Origin: CAVUMR01 sp963742715
GTDB taxonomy: Bacteria > Actinomycetota > Actinomycetes > Mycobacteriales > Micromonosporaceae
Assembly (NCBI GenBank): GCA_963742715.1
Contig: CAVUMR010000002.1
Span: forward strand, 2,108,001-2,172,000
DNA: 64,000 nt
Direction of reading: 5' to 3'
Notes under the pieces: model-generated
The model's input: the letters and a program-made list of their open reading frames with translations, nothing else
Databases searched by the model: none
What the model was told of the DNA's origin: nothing
Shown here: piece by piece, positions 51,790 to 60,563 of the stretch
Layout: each line of letters begins with the position of its first letter
How positions within the stretch are numbered: position 1 is the stretch's first letter
Program-made: the position numbers and the translations under genes

Positions 51790-52194
51790 TCAGCCCTGGG
51801 CCGCCTGGTCGGCCGCGGCCCGCTCCTCGTTGCTGCGCTCGACACAGAACTCGTTGCCCTCGGGATCGGCCAACACGATCCAGCCGGAGCCGTCCGGCCG
51901 CCGCTGGTCGTCGAAGAGCGTGGCGCCGATGCCGAGCAGCCGCTCGACCTCCTGCTCCCGGGTACGGCCGACCGGGCGCAGGTCGAAGTGCAGCCGGTTC
52001 TTGACCGCCTTGACGTCCGGTACCTGGATGAACAGCAGGTTCGGGTACTCGTCGGAGCCTTCGATGATCGCCGCCGGGTCACCCGGCTTGTCGTCGTCGT
52101 GCAGCGGCCGACCGAGCACCTCGCTCCAGAACCGACCGAGGTCGTACGGGTCGCCGGTGCAGTCGATGGTGATGTTGTGCAGGACAGGATGCAT
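51790..52194 (-). CDS. VOC-superfamily (glyoxalase/bleomycin-resistance-like) protein
   Basis: A 134-residue single VOC-domain protein: HPVLHNITIDCTGDPYDLGRFWSEVLGRPL, RLHFDLRP and GSGWIVLADPEGNEFCVE. Such proteins usually dimerise; substrate is unknown. AGGGAGA precedes ATG 52194; the longer frame upstream overlaps the promoter region. Divergent from the second MerR gene and may be its target. Confidence 0.88.
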   Translation of the reverse strand: MHPVLHNITIDCTGDPYDLGRFWSEVLGRPLHDDDKPGDPAAIIEGSDEYPNLLFIQVPDVKAVKNRLHFDLRPVGRTREQEVERLLGIGATLFDDQRRPDGSGWIVLADPEGNEFCVERSNEERAAADQAAQG

Positions 52195-52348
52195 GTGTTG
52201 TCTCCCTGCGATCGCGTCCGGCGCGACTGCTCCGGTCCACCTTGACCATGCCCGTCTACCGGGCCGGCGCGGCCGCGCGCAACGCGATTGCGACCGAAGC
52301 GGCGCGACCCCGAGCCCGCTCTGTGACGTGGGACACTCGCAATGCCGC

Positions 52349-52379
52349 TTGAGTCTCCCGCTACTGGAGGGTCGAAGGT
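52349..52379 (+). promoter_or_regulatory. MerR-type promoter with 19-bp spacer for the second merR gene
   Basis: -35 TTGAGT (52349-52354), 19-bp spacer, -10 GAAGGT (52374-52379). The spacer contains CTCCCGCTACTGGAG, an imperfect dyad. The GTG start is 7 nt after the -10, identical in spacing to the MerR-clamp gene. Confidence 0.65.
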
Positions 52380-52386
52380 CATCGGC

Positions 52387-53325
52387 GTGAGTCAGCACGA
52401 CGGCATCCCGATCGGCGAGCTGGCCCGGCGTACCGGCACCGCGATCAAGACCATCCGGTACTACTCGGACATCGGCCTGCTACCCGAGGCAGGTCGTACG
52501 TCGAGCGGCTACCGGCGGTACGACGCGACCGCCGCGACCCGGCTGGCGTTCATCCGCACCCTGCGCGAGTTGGGGGTGGGGTTGGCGGCGATCAGGGACG
52601 TACTCGGCCAGCAAGCCAGCGTGGCCGAGGTGGCGGCCGCGCATGCCGAGGCGCTGGACAGCCAGATCCGGATCCTGCGCATGCACCGGTCGGTGCTGCG
52701 CGCGCTGGCGCACCGGAAACCGACCCTTCAGGAGGTGGATCTCATGAACAGGATCGCCAAGGCCTCGGCCGACGAGCGGCACCGCATCCTCACCGACTTC
52801 CTCGACCACGTGTTCGACGGTTTGGACGTCAACCCGCGGTTCGAACAGATGATGCGCTCGGTGAAGCCGGACCTGCCCGACGATCCGACGCCGGAACAGG
52901 TGGACGCCTGGGTGGAGCTGGCCGAGCTGCTGGCCGATCCGGACTTCCGGGACCGGATCCGCGGCATGGCGCAGCGGCAGGCGGCCGACCCGGCGCCGTC
53001 CGGGACCGAGCCCGAGTCGTGGCAGCGGCTGGCCGCCCTGGTCGCCGACCGGGGTGGCGCCGCGCTCGACGCGGGCGTCGATCCGGAGTCCGCGGCGGCC
53101 GACCCGGTGCTCGACGAGATCGTCGGCGCGTTCGCCGACCAGTCCGGCGAGGCCGACGATGCCGCGTTCCGGGGCCGGCTGCTGGACCAGGTGCGCTCAG
53201 GCACCGACGAGCGGGCCGAACGGTACTGGCAGCTGCTCGCGGTGATCAACGGCTGGCCGCCGGTCCCGTCCACCACCCCGGCCTGGCGGTGGGTGGAGGC
53301 CGCGTTGCACGCCCGGGCCGGCTGA
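52387..53325 (+). CDS. MerR-family regulator with a helical C-terminal effector domain
   Basis: A 312-residue protein. Residues 5-80 are a MerR helix-turn-helix (IPIGELARRTGTAIKTIRYYSDIGLLPEAGR, SGYRRYDATAA), followed by a dimerisation helix to about 115. Residues 120-312 are helical with conserved tryptophans (DAWVELAELLADPDF, SWQRLAAL, RYWQLLAVINGWP), probably a ligand-binding domain. No ribosome site precedes the GTG, consistent with leaderless initiation from the MerR-type promoter. An internal AGGAGG plus ATG at codon 120 could produce the effector domain alone. Confidence 0.85.
   Translation: MSQHDGIPIGELARRTGTAIKTIRYYSDIGLLPEAGRTSSGYRRYDATAATRLAFIRTLRELGVGLAAIRDVLGQQASVAEVAAAHAEALDSQIRILRMHRSVLRALAHRKPTLQEVDLMNRIAKASADERHRILTDFLDHVFDGLDVNPRFEQMMRSVKPDLPDDPTPEQVDAWVELAELLADPDFRDRIRGMAQRQAADPAPSGTEPESWQRLAALVADRGGAALDAGVDPESAAADPVLDEIVGAFADQSGEADDAAFRGRLLDQVRSGTDERAERYWQLLAVINGWPPVPSTTPAWRWVEAALHARAG
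52730..52746 (+). promoter_or_regulatory. internal Shine-Dalgarno and ATG in the second merR gene
   Basis: A perfect AGGAGG (52730-52735) lies 8 nt before ATG 52744, in frame at codon 120, at the boundary between DNA-binding and effector halves. Initiation here would give a 193-residue effector protein. Confidence 0.6.
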
Positions 53326-53346
53326 CCGGCACAGCCCCACAACACG

Positions 53347-53381
53347 GTGCCGCCCCGGCCGATCCTCGGTCGGGGCGGCAC
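53347..53381. terminator. bidirectional terminator between merR and the sensor kinase
   Basis: 16-bp stem (53347-53362 with 53366-53381, one G-U pair) and a TCC loop, 22 nt after the merR stop and 24 nt before the 3' end of the convergent kinase gene. Confidence 0.85.
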
Positions 53382-53404
53382 GGTCGTCTCAGCGACCAAC
53401 CGGC

Positions 53405-54685
53405 TCAGGTACGCGCGGTCGCGCCGGAAACCGCCACGGGCGCCGGTGGTACCGGGGTCACGTCCGCCGCCGGCAGGGTCACGGTCACCTCCAGGCCACC
53501 GGTCGTGAGCACCCGTGCGGTCACGTTGCCGCCGTGCGCGTCCGCGACCGCCCGCACGATGGACAGGCCGAGGCCGGAGCCGCGGGTACCGGTGCGCTCC
53601 CGGCCGCCCCGACGGAACGGTTCGAACAGCCCCGGTACCTCCGCGTGGTCCACCTCCGCGCCGGTGTTGCCGACCACGATGAACGTCCGCTCGGCGTCGC
53701 CACCGGTCCTGATCCACACCCGGCCGCCGGCGTGGTTGTACCGCACCGCGTTCTCGATCAGGTTGCCGGCGAGCCGGTCCAGCAGGCTCGGGTCGCCCAC
53801 CACCGGTGCCGTCTCCAGATCCGTCACCACCTGCAGTCTCAGCCGCTCCAGGTCGGGTCGTACCGAGGACAGTGCCGCCGGCACGCCCACCGCGAGGTCG
53901 GTCGGCACCTTGTTCACCAGCCGGCGGCCGGCCTGCGCCTCGGTACGGGCGAGCAGCAGCAGCGACTCGATCAGCGCGTTGGCCCGGTACGACGCGTCGC
54001 GGACCACCTGACCCATCCGGCGCAGCTCCGCGACGTCCGCGTCGTGGTCGGAGAGCGTGACGTCGACCTCGGTACGCATCACCGCGAGCGGGGTACGCAG
54101 CTCGTGGCTCGCGTTCGCGACGAACCGCTGCTGTACCTCGAAGGCGGTGGACATCCGGTCCAGCATCGCGTCGAAGGTGTCGGCCAGCTCGCGCAGCTCG
54201 TCGTCCGGACCGGAGTACCGGATCCGCTGGTCCAGCGTCTCGGTGGACAGCCGGCGGGCGGTCGCGGTGACCTGGTGCAGCGGTCGCAGCGCCCGGCCGG
54301 CCACCACGTACGCACCGGCGACGCCGGCCGCGCTGATCAGCACCAGCCCGGCCACACCCTTGAGGATGATGTCCCGCTCGGTGGTACGGGCGATCTCGTG
54401 GTGCAGCTCCTGGGTGTTCACCTCCTGGCCGTTGGGCAGCGTCAACGTCGTCTTGCCGTCCTCGGCCGGCCGGAAGGCGGCGGCCAGCAGCAGGAAGGCC
54501 AGTCCCAACAGGCTCGCGCCGGCGGCGAACAGCAGTACCCCGTTGAGCAGGGTGAGCCGCAGCCGCAGCGTCGGCCGCGGCAGGCCGAAGCCGCTCCGGG
54601 CGCCGTCCACGGCGGTACCGCCGGCGCCCGCGGCACCGTCGCGCCAGCGGCGGAGGATCCGGGCCGGCGCGCTCATCCCGGTCAT
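53405..54685 (-). CDS. membrane sensor histidine kinase (OmpR-type partner)
   Basis: A 426-residue kinase. Two membrane segments (about 43-70 and 108-130) flank a short 38-residue extracytoplasmic loop; a HAMP domain follows (about 130-182). Phospho-acceptor H194 in FVANASHELRTPLAVM, N-box NLIENAVRYN, G boxes RGSGLGLSIVRAVADAHGG. Start codon overlaps the response-regulator stop (ATGA). The small sensor loop suggests envelope or membrane sensing. Signal unknown. Confidence 0.92.
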   Translation of the reverse strand: MTGMSAPARILRRWRDGAAGAGGTAVDGARSGFGLPRPTLRLRLTLLNGVLLFAAGASLLGLAFLLLAAAFRPAEDGKTTLTLPNGQEVNTQELHHEIARTTERDIILKGVAGLVLISAAGVAGAYVVAGRALRPLHQVTATARRLSTETLDQRIRYSGPDDELRELADTFDAMLDRMSTAFEVQQRFVANASHELRTPLAVMRTEVDVTLSDHDADVAELRRMGQVVRDASYRANALIESLLLLARTEAQAGRRLVNKVPTDLAVGVPAALSSVRPDLERLRLQVVTDLETAPVVGDPSLLDRLAGNLIENAVRYNHAGGRVWIRTGGDAERTFIVVGNTGAEVDHAEVPGLFEPFRRGGRERTGTRGSGLGLSIVRAVADAHGGNVTARVLTTGGLEVTVTLPAADVTPVPPAPVAVSGATART

Positions 54686-55344
54686 GAGATCGGGATCCGG
54701 TAGCCGGCGCCGACCACGGTCTCGATCAGCGGTGGATTGCCGAGCTTCTTGCGTAACGTCATGACGGTCACCCGTACGGTCGTCGTGAACGGATCGGTGT
54801 TCGCGTCCCAGACCCGTTCCAGCAACTCCTCGCTGGACACCACTCCACCTCTCGCCTTGATCAGCTGCTCGAGTACGCCGAACTCCTTGCGGGTGAGGTC
54901 GAGCGCACGCCCGGCCCGACCGGCGATCCGCTTGGCCGGGTCCAGCTCGACATCGCCCACCCGCAGCACCGGCGGTGCCGGCGGGGTGGCCCGCCGGCCC
55001 AGTGCACGCACCCGCGCGGCCAACTCGTCGAAGGCGAACGGCTTGGGCAGGTAGTCGTCCGCGCCCAACTCCAGACCCTCTACCCGGTCTGCCACGCTGC
55101 CACTCGCGGTCAGCATGAGAACCCGGGTGAGCGCGCCGGAGCCGACCAGGTCGGTACAGATCTCATCACCGTGTACGCCGGGCAGGTCCCGGTCCAGCAC
55201 GATCACGTCGTACCGGGTGACCGTGGCCAGCTCGTGCCCGGTCGTACCGTCGTACGCGACGTCGACCGCCATGCCCTCGCGCCGTAAGCCACGCGCGACC
55301 GCATCCGCGAGTGGCCGTTCATCCTCGACCACCAGGATCCGCAC
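54682..55344 (-). CDS. OmpR/PhoB-family response regulator
   Basis: A 220-residue regulator. Receiver phospho-acceptor D51 in VIVLDRDLPGVHGD, acidic pocket VVEDER, LTASG and LPKPFAFDEL; the C-terminal winged helix ends RVTVMTLRKKLGNPPLIETVVGAGYRI. It forms a two-gene operon with the kinase and is divergent from the C39-like protease, which may be a target. Confidence 0.93.
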   Translation of the reverse strand: MRILVVEDERPLADAVARGLRREGMAVDVAYDGTTGHELATVTRYDVIVLDRDLPGVHGDEICTDLVGSGALTRVLMLTASGSVADRVEGLELGADDYLPKPFAFDELAARVRALGRRATPPAPPVLRVGDVELDPAKRIAGRAGRALDLTRKEFGVLEQLIKARGGVVSSEELLERVWDANTDPFTTTVRVTVMTLRKKLGNPPLIETVVGAGYRIPIS

Positions 55345-55434
55345 CGGTGCCTCCCCAGGCTGTCACCTGGCCGCACCGTACCGCTGCGGTGGCCTCTGGC
55401 CGTAGTGACGATGGGTGAACTCTGGCTGTCTGCC

Positions 55435-55463
55435 TTGACGCAGCGCAAGCCCCTCCCTAACGT
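55435..55463 (+). promoter_or_regulatory. housekeeping-type promoter of the C39-like protease gene
   Basis: TTGACG (55435-55440), 17 bp, TAACGT (55458-55463); about 40 nt leader with GGAGG before the ATG. Confidence 0.6.
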
Positions 55464-55510
55464 CCGGTAACAAAGTCCCATTCGCGCGGCGGCGACTGGA
55501 GGAAACCTTC

Positions 55511-56818
55511 ATGACGGCACGAGCGTTCCGCCTGCTGGCCGGGCTTGCCGGCGTGGCGATGCTGGGCGGTCCGGCGAGCGCGGCCGCGGGTGCGGCCGGC
55601 GGCGGTACCGGCGCCCCCGCGACGGACCCGCAGGCCAGCGCCACCCGGAACATCGCGTACCGGCAGTGGACCAGCGCGGCCGACTTCGGGACCGGTACCG
55701 CCGACGGCACCACGGTCACCGGAAACGCGCTCACGTTGGCCAGCGTGGCCGGGACCAGGAGCTATACCGATCCGTTCGGCAGCGGCGGGCCCCGGTCGTA
55801 CGACTACGCCACCTGGACGTCGGCGTCGGTCTCCCCCGGCTTCGGGCTGACCGAACTGGTCGCGTCGTGGAACGCGAGTACCCCCGGGGGCACCTGGATC
55901 CAGGTGGACGCGCGGGGCGTGACCGGCGGCGGGAGCACCACCAAGTGGTACGTCATGGGTCGCTGGGCGGCCGACGACAACGAGCTGCACCGCACCTCGG
56001 TGCCCAGCCAGGGCGACGCCAACGGCTCGGTCGCGATCGACACGTTCGTCGCGGCGAGCGGAGTGACGCTGGTCTCGTGGCAGGTGCGGGTCACCCTGTA
56101 CCGGCCGGCCGGCGGCACCGACACCCCGACGGTCCGGTCGATCGGCGCGATGGCCTCGGCGCTGCCCCCGCCGGGCACGGTGCCGGCCAGCCCGCCCGGC
56201 GGCGCGAACGGCGTGACGATCGACGTGCCGCGGTACTCGCAGGAGATCCACGCCGGGGAGTACCCGCAGTGGGACGGCGGCGGGGAAGCCTGGTGCAGCC
56301 CGACGTCCACCTCGATGGTGCTGGCGTACTGGGGCAGCGGGCCGACGCCGGCCGACTACGACTGGGTGGATCCGAGCTACGCCGACCCGTGGGTCGACTA
56401 CGCCGCCCGCAACACCTACGACTACAACTACGACGGCGCCGGCAACTGGCCCTACAACACCGCGTACGCCGGTCGCTTCGGGCTGGACGGTTTCGTCACC
56501 CGGCTGCGCTCACTGACCGAGGCGGAGCAGTTCATCTCGGCCGGCATCCCGCTGGTGCTGTCGCTGTCGTTCAAGAAGAACGAGATCCCGGGGCTGGACT
56601 ACGGCACCAACGGGCACCTGCTGGTACTGGCCGGGTTCAGCGGTACCGGCGATCCGGTGCTGAACGATCCGTTCGCCTCCACCGACGCGGGCGTACGCAA
56701 GGTTGCCGGGCGCGCCCAGTTCGAGTCGGCGTGGCTGAACTCCAGCCGCGGCATCGCGTACGTGATCCATCCGTCCTCGGTACCGCTGCCGCCGGCACCG
56801 CCGCAGGCCAACTGGTAG
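55511..56818 (+). CDS. secreted C39-like cysteine peptidase
   Basis: A 435-residue exported protein. Signal peptide LLAGLAGVAMLGGPASAAAG, then an unassigned beta domain (about 45-220), a proline-rich linker and a C39_2-type papain-like domain (about 235-420). Catalytic C262 in GEAWCSPTSTSMVLAYWG, and His in TNGHLLVLAGFSG near residue 367 with Asp in VLNDPFAS. Probably hydrolyses extracellular peptides. GGAGG precedes the ATG. Divergent from the two-component operon. Confidence 0.85.
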   Translation: MTARAFRLLAGLAGVAMLGGPASAAAGAAGGGTGAPATDPQASATRNIAYRQWTSAADFGTGTADGTTVTGNALTLASVAGTRSYTDPFGSGGPRSYDYATWTSASVSPGFGLTELVASWNASTPGGTWIQVDARGVTGGGSTTKWYVMGRWAADDNELHRTSVPSQGDANGSVAIDTFVAASGVTLVSWQVRVTLYRPAGGTDTPTVRSIGAMASALPPPGTVPASPPGGANGVTIDVPRYSQEIHAGEYPQWDGGGEAWCSPTSTSMVLAYWGSGPTPADYDWVDPSYADPWVDYAARNTYDYNYDGAGNWPYNTAYAGRFGLDGFVTRLRSLTEAEQFISAGIPLVLSLSFKKNEIPGLDYGTNGHLLVLAGFSGTGDPVLNDPFASTDAGVRKVAGRAQFESAWLNSSRGIAYVIHPSSVPLPPAPPQANW

Positions 56819-56827
56819 CGGCCGCCG

Positions 56828-57367
56828 TCAACCGGCCGACCGGTTGAAGGTCCAGCGCGTCGGGGAACCGGTGAACTCGCTCTCCATCAGCCCGAACACC
56901 GACGACGGGGTGACCCGGACGGTCGCGTTCACGGTCGGGTCGAGGAAGCTCTCCGGATAGTCGACCTGGTACTTGGCGTTGCTGGCGGCGAGGAAGGTCC
57001 GGATCGCGTCGAGGTCGCTGACCACCTCGGCGGTACCGTCGAGCACCACCGGCTCCTGCGGGTTGTCGGTGGCCACGGTGCAGCGGGGTTCGACCGCGAG
57101 ATTGCGGATCTTCCGCGACCGCAGCGAGCTGGAGAACCACAGCGCGTCGCCGTCCCACACCCCCCACACCGGCACGCAGTGCGGGGCTCCGTCCGGTCGT
57201 ACCGTCGACAGCCAGTAGTCGTGCGAGCCGGTCAGCCGCGACTCCGCCCACTCCCACGGCAGCAGGCCGGTAGCGGCGGCCTCGACGCCGTAGCCCGGCA
57301 TGTACGGCCGGGCCGCCGCCGGACGCCGGCCACCCGACGCTGCGCCCGGAAGCCCGCCGGTGGACAC
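56828..57367 (-). CDS. PPOX-class (pyridoxamine 5'-phosphate oxidase-like) F420/flavin-binding protein
   Basis: A 179-residue split-barrel protein: LTGSHDYWLSTVRPDGAPHCVPVWGVWDGDALWFSSSLRSRKIRNLAVEPRCTVATD is the typical PPOX/FDOR core. In actinomycetes this family often uses F420. GTG 57367 starts 5 nt after the dxs stop, suggesting coupling; ATG 57301 is an alternative that begins at the barrel. A TCAACCGG/CCGGTTGA dyad includes its stop codon. Substrate unknown. Confidence 0.82.
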   Translation of the reverse strand: MSTGGLPGAASGGRRPAAARPYMPGYGVEAAATGLLPWEWAESRLTGSHDYWLSTVRPDGAPHCVPVWGVWDGDALWFSSSLRSRKIRNLAVEPRCTVATDNPQEPVVLDGTAEVVSDLDAIRTFLAASNAKYQVDYPESFLDPTVNATVRVTPSSVFGLMESEFTGSPTRWTFNRSAG

Positions 57368-57372
57368 CGCGG

Positions 57373-59316
57373 TCAGGCCCGCGGGCTGCCGCTGCGCTCC
57401 GCGGCCTCGGTCTCGACCGCCTCGTCCAGGCCGGACACCCACCCGGTGATCTCACGCGCCACGTCCTGCGCGGTCAGGCCAAGGTCGGAGAGCAGCTCCG
57501 GTCGGGTGCCGTGCGGGTGCCAGCCCGGCTCCACCCCGATGTCGCGGACCGGCACGGTCTGCCCGACGTCGCGCAGCGCCTGCGAGACGGCCGCGCCGAC
57601 ACCACCGGTACGCACGCCGTCCTCCACGGTCACCACCAGGCGGTACGCCGTCGCCATCGCGACCAGTTCGGCCGGTACCGGCCGGACCCAGCGCGGGTCG
57701 ACCACGGTCACGCCGTACCCCTGCTCGGCGATCCGGCCGGCCGCCTCGACGCCGAGGTGGCCGAACGCGCCGACCGCGACCAGCAGTACGTCCCGACGCT
57801 TAGCGGTGTGCAGCACGTCGACCGTGCCCTCCCGGCGGATGGCCGGCAGCGGCGGCGGGACGGCACCGGTCGGGTACCGGACGAGGGTCGGTCCGTCGGT
57901 GACCGCGACCGCTTCCCGCAGCTCCTCCCGCAGCGTGGCGGCGTCGCGTGGCGCGGCGATCCGCAGCCCCGGCACGGCGCCGAACACCGACAGGTCCCAG
58001 ATGCCGTAGTGGCTCGGCCCGTCCGGGCCAGTGAGGCCGGCGCGGTCCAGCACGATCGTGACCGGCAGCCGGTGCATGGCCACGTCGAGCAGCACCTGAT
58101 CGAACGCCCGGTTCAGGAACGTCGCGTACACCGCGACCACCGGGTGCATGCCGCCCACCGCGAGTCCGGCCGCGGAGGTGACCGCGTGCTGTTCGGCGAT
58201 GCCGACGTCGAACACCCGGTCCGGGTGCTTGCGGGCCAGCTTGGCGATGCCGGTCGGGTACGCCATGGCGGCGGTGATGCCGACGACGTCCGGCCGCTCG
58301 TCCGCGATCGCGACCAGTTCCTCGCCGAACACCGAGGTCCACTTCTCGCTCGGCGCGGCCAGCGACTTGCCGGTCTCCGGGTCGAACGCGCCCGGGCCGT
58401 GCAGGCAGTCCTCCTGGTCGTCCTCGGCCGGCCGGTAGCCGTACCCCTTGCGGGTGACCGCGTGCACGATCACCGGGCCGCCGAACCGCTTGGCCTGGCG
58501 CAGCGCGCTTTCCATCGCGGCGATGTCGTGCCCGTCGACCGGGCCGACGTACTTCATGCCGAGGTCTTCGAACATCGCCTGCGGGGCGACCGCGTCCTTG
58601 AGCCCCTTCTTGACCGCGTGCAGCGCCTCGTATAGCGGTGCGCCGACCAGCGGGGTGTGGCCGAGCGCGTCCTTGACCAGGTCGAGCACCTTCTCGTACC
58701 CGGGGTTCAGCCGCAGGCTGGCGAGGTGGCTGGCCAGTCCGCCGATGGTCGGCTCGTACGACCGGCCGTTGTCGTTGACCACGATCACCACCGGCCGGTC
58801 GGCGCCGGCGATGTTGTTCAGCGCCTCCCAGCACATGCCGCCGGTGAGCGCACCGTCGCCGACCACGGCCACCACGTGCCGCCGCTCACCGCGCAGCGCG
58901 AACGCCTTGGCCAGGCCGTCCGCATAGGACAGCGCGGTGGAGGCGTGCGAGTTCTCGATGACGTCGTGTTCGCTCTCGGCCTGGTTCGGATAGCCGGACA
59001 GTCCGCCGCGCTGCCGCAGCCGGTCGAACCCGTCCTGCCGGCCGGTGACCATTTTGTGTACATATGCCTGGTGTCCGGTGTCGAACAGGAGCCGGTCCCG
59101 GGGCGAGTCGAACACCCGGTGCATCGCCAGGGTGAGCTCCACCGCGCCGAGGTTGGGGCCGAGATGGCCCCCGGTGCGGGCGACCTTGGCGACCAGAAAG
59201 TCCCGTATCTCCGCGGCCAGGCCGGGCAGATCGTCCGCTGGCAGGCGTTTGAGGTCGTGCGGGCTGCGGATCTCAGCTAGCAGGGCGTACCGCGGTGTGC
59301 CGTCGTCCGAGCTCAT
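57373..59316 (-). CDS. dxs: 1-deoxy-D-xylulose-5-phosphate synthase
   Basis: A 647-residue thiamine-diphosphate enzyme, first step of the MEP isoprenoid pathway (pyruvate plus glyceraldehyde-3-phosphate). TPP motif VVGDGALTGGMCWEALNNI (GDG at 153), DTGHQAYVHKMVTGR, GLSGYPNQAESEHDVIENSHASTALSYADG, and VGIAEQHAVTSAAGLA and DRAGLTGPDGPSHYG. The length is normal. Followed by the PPOX gene. Confidence 0.97.
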   Translation of the reverse strand: MSSDDGTPRYALLAEIRSPHDLKRLPADDLPGLAAEIRDFLVAKVARTGGHLGPNLGAVELTLAMHRVFDSPRDRLLFDTGHQAYVHKMVTGRQDGFDRLRQRGGLSGYPNQAESEHDVIENSHASTALSYADGLAKAFALRGERRHVVAVVGDGALTGGMCWEALNNIAGADRPVVIVVNDNGRSYEPTIGGLASHLASLRLNPGYEKVLDLVKDALGHTPLVGAPLYEALHAVKKGLKDAVAPQAMFEDLGMKYVGPVDGHDIAAMESALRQAKRFGGPVIVHAVTRKGYGYRPAEDDQEDCLHGPGAFDPETGKSLAAPSEKWTSVFGEELVAIADERPDVVGITAAMAYPTGIAKLARKHPDRVFDVGIAEQHAVTSAAGLAVGGMHPVVAVYATFLNRAFDQVLLDVAMHRLPVTIVLDRAGLTGPDGPSHYGIWDLSVFGAVPGLRIAAPRDAATLREELREAVAVTDGPTLVRYPTGAVPPPLPAIRREGTVDVLHTAKRRDVLLVAVGAFGHLGVEAAGRIAEQGYGVTVVDPRWVRPVPAELVAMATAYRLVVTVEDGVRTGGVGAAVSQALRDVGQTVPVRDIGVEPGWHPHGTRPELLSDLGLTAQDVAREITGWVSGLDEAVETEAAERSGSPRA

Positions 59317-59364
59317 GGTCGGCCAGTCTAGTCGCCGGGCCGGGAGCCGCTCCGGCCGTCCGGA

Positions 59365-59408
59365 TCACGCGCGGGCGCGGGCTGCCACCTTCACGCGCGG
59401 GCGCGGGC
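59365..59408. repeat. 26-bp-period direct repeat duplicating the 3' end of anmK
   Basis: TCACGCGCGGGCGCGGGC occurs at 59365-59382 and 59391-59408. The right copy encodes the AnmK C-terminus and its stop codon; the left copy is a duplicate just outside the gene. Confidence 0.85.
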
Positions 59409-60563
59409 GGCCACCCGCAGCCGGGCCGGAGCCACGGCGGGCGGGTCCGGCAACCGCAGCGGCGCGGCACCGGGGGTGAACCGGCCGAGCACCGCCGCCG
59501 CCCGGGCTCCGGTCGCCGACGGCACCGCCCCGGGCAGCCCGTGCCAGGACAGGTAGCCGAGCAGGGCGAACGCGTACGCCTCCTTCGCGTCCGCGGGTAC
59601 CCCCGACTCCTCGATGGACCGCAGCTCGCAGCCGGTGCCGGCCAGCGTCCGGATCCGGCCGAGCAGAACCGGATTGCGTACTCCCCCGCCGGCGACGACC
59701 ACCTGGGTGACCCGGTGCCGGGCCAGCTCGGCGACGACCACCCGCGCGGTCAGCTCGGTCACCGTGGCGAGCACGTCGTCCACGGCGAGGTCCCGACCGG
59801 CCAGCCGCTGCCACAGGTACTCGGCGTGGAACAGCTCCTTGCCGGTCGACTTGGGCGCGGGTGCCGCGTAGTACGGCTCGTCCAGCAGTTCGGCGAGCAG
59901 CTCCGCGTGTACCTGCCCGCTCGCCGCGTGCCGGCCGCCCGGGTCGTACGGCAGCTCCAGCAGTTCGGTGGCGGCCGCGTCGATCAGCGCGTTGGCCGGG
60001 CCGGTGTCGTAGCCGAGCACGGTGCCGTCCGGGTTGATCACGGTCAGGTTCGCGATGCCGCCGAGGTTCAGCGCCGCCCGCGGCGTGGCGGCCGGCGGCA
60101 GCAGCAGCGCGTCGAACGCGGGTACCAGCGGGGCACCCTGTCCGCCCTGGGCGATGTCGGCCGACCGCAGGTCGGACAGCACCGGCAGTCCGGTGGCGGC
60201 GGCGATCCAGGCCGGCTGGCCCAACTGCAGGGTGCCGAGCGCCCGGCCGTCGGCGACCCAGTGGTACACGGTCTGTCCGGGCGAGACGATCAGGTCGGCG
60301 GGCCCGTCGCACAGTTCGAGCCCGCGCTGGGCCGCCCGCGCGTACGCCTGGCCCAGCTCGGTGTCGAGCCGGCACAGCTGCCCCACCGTGCTGCGGGCCG
60401 GCGGCAGTACCGCGGCGATCCCGGCGCGCAGCCGGTCCGGGTACGGCACCGACGCCGCCCCGAGCGTCTCCAGCACCAGTACCTCGCCGTCCTGCCGGAA
60501 CTCGGCCGCGGCGACGTCGATCCCGTCGTACGACGTGCCGGACATCAACCCGACGACCCGCAT
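59391..60563 (-). CDS. anmK: 1,6-anhydro-N-acetylmuramic acid kinase
   Basis: A 390-residue sugar kinase. GLMSGTSYDGID, SPGQTVYHW, LRSADIAQGGQGAPLVPAFDALL, NLGGIANLTVI and GYDTGPANALIDA are diagnostic. It converts anhydro-MurNAc to MurNAc-6-phosphate in cell-wall recycling. Its start overlaps the stop of the upstream serine hydrolase by 1 nt (TGATG), linking both to murein turnover. The 3' end is duplicated outside the gene. Confidence 0.95.
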   Translation of the reverse strand: MRVVGLMSGTSYDGIDVAAAEFRQDGEVLVLETLGAASVPYPDRLRAGIAAVLPPARSTVGQLCRLDTELGQAYARAAQRGLELCDGPADLIVSPGQTVYHWVADGRALGTLQLGQPAWIAAATGLPVLSDLRSADIAQGGQGAPLVPAFDALLLPPAATPRAALNLGGIANLTVINPDGTVLGYDTGPANALIDAAATELLELPYDPGGRHAASGQVHAELLAELLDEPYYAAPAPKSTGKELFHAEYLWQRLAGRDLAVDDVLATVTELTARVVVAELARHRVTQVVVAGGGVRNPVLLGRIRTLAGTGCELRSIEESGVPADAKEAYAFALLGYLSWHGLPGAVPSATGARAAAVLGRFTPGAAPLRLPDPPAVAPARLRVAARARA

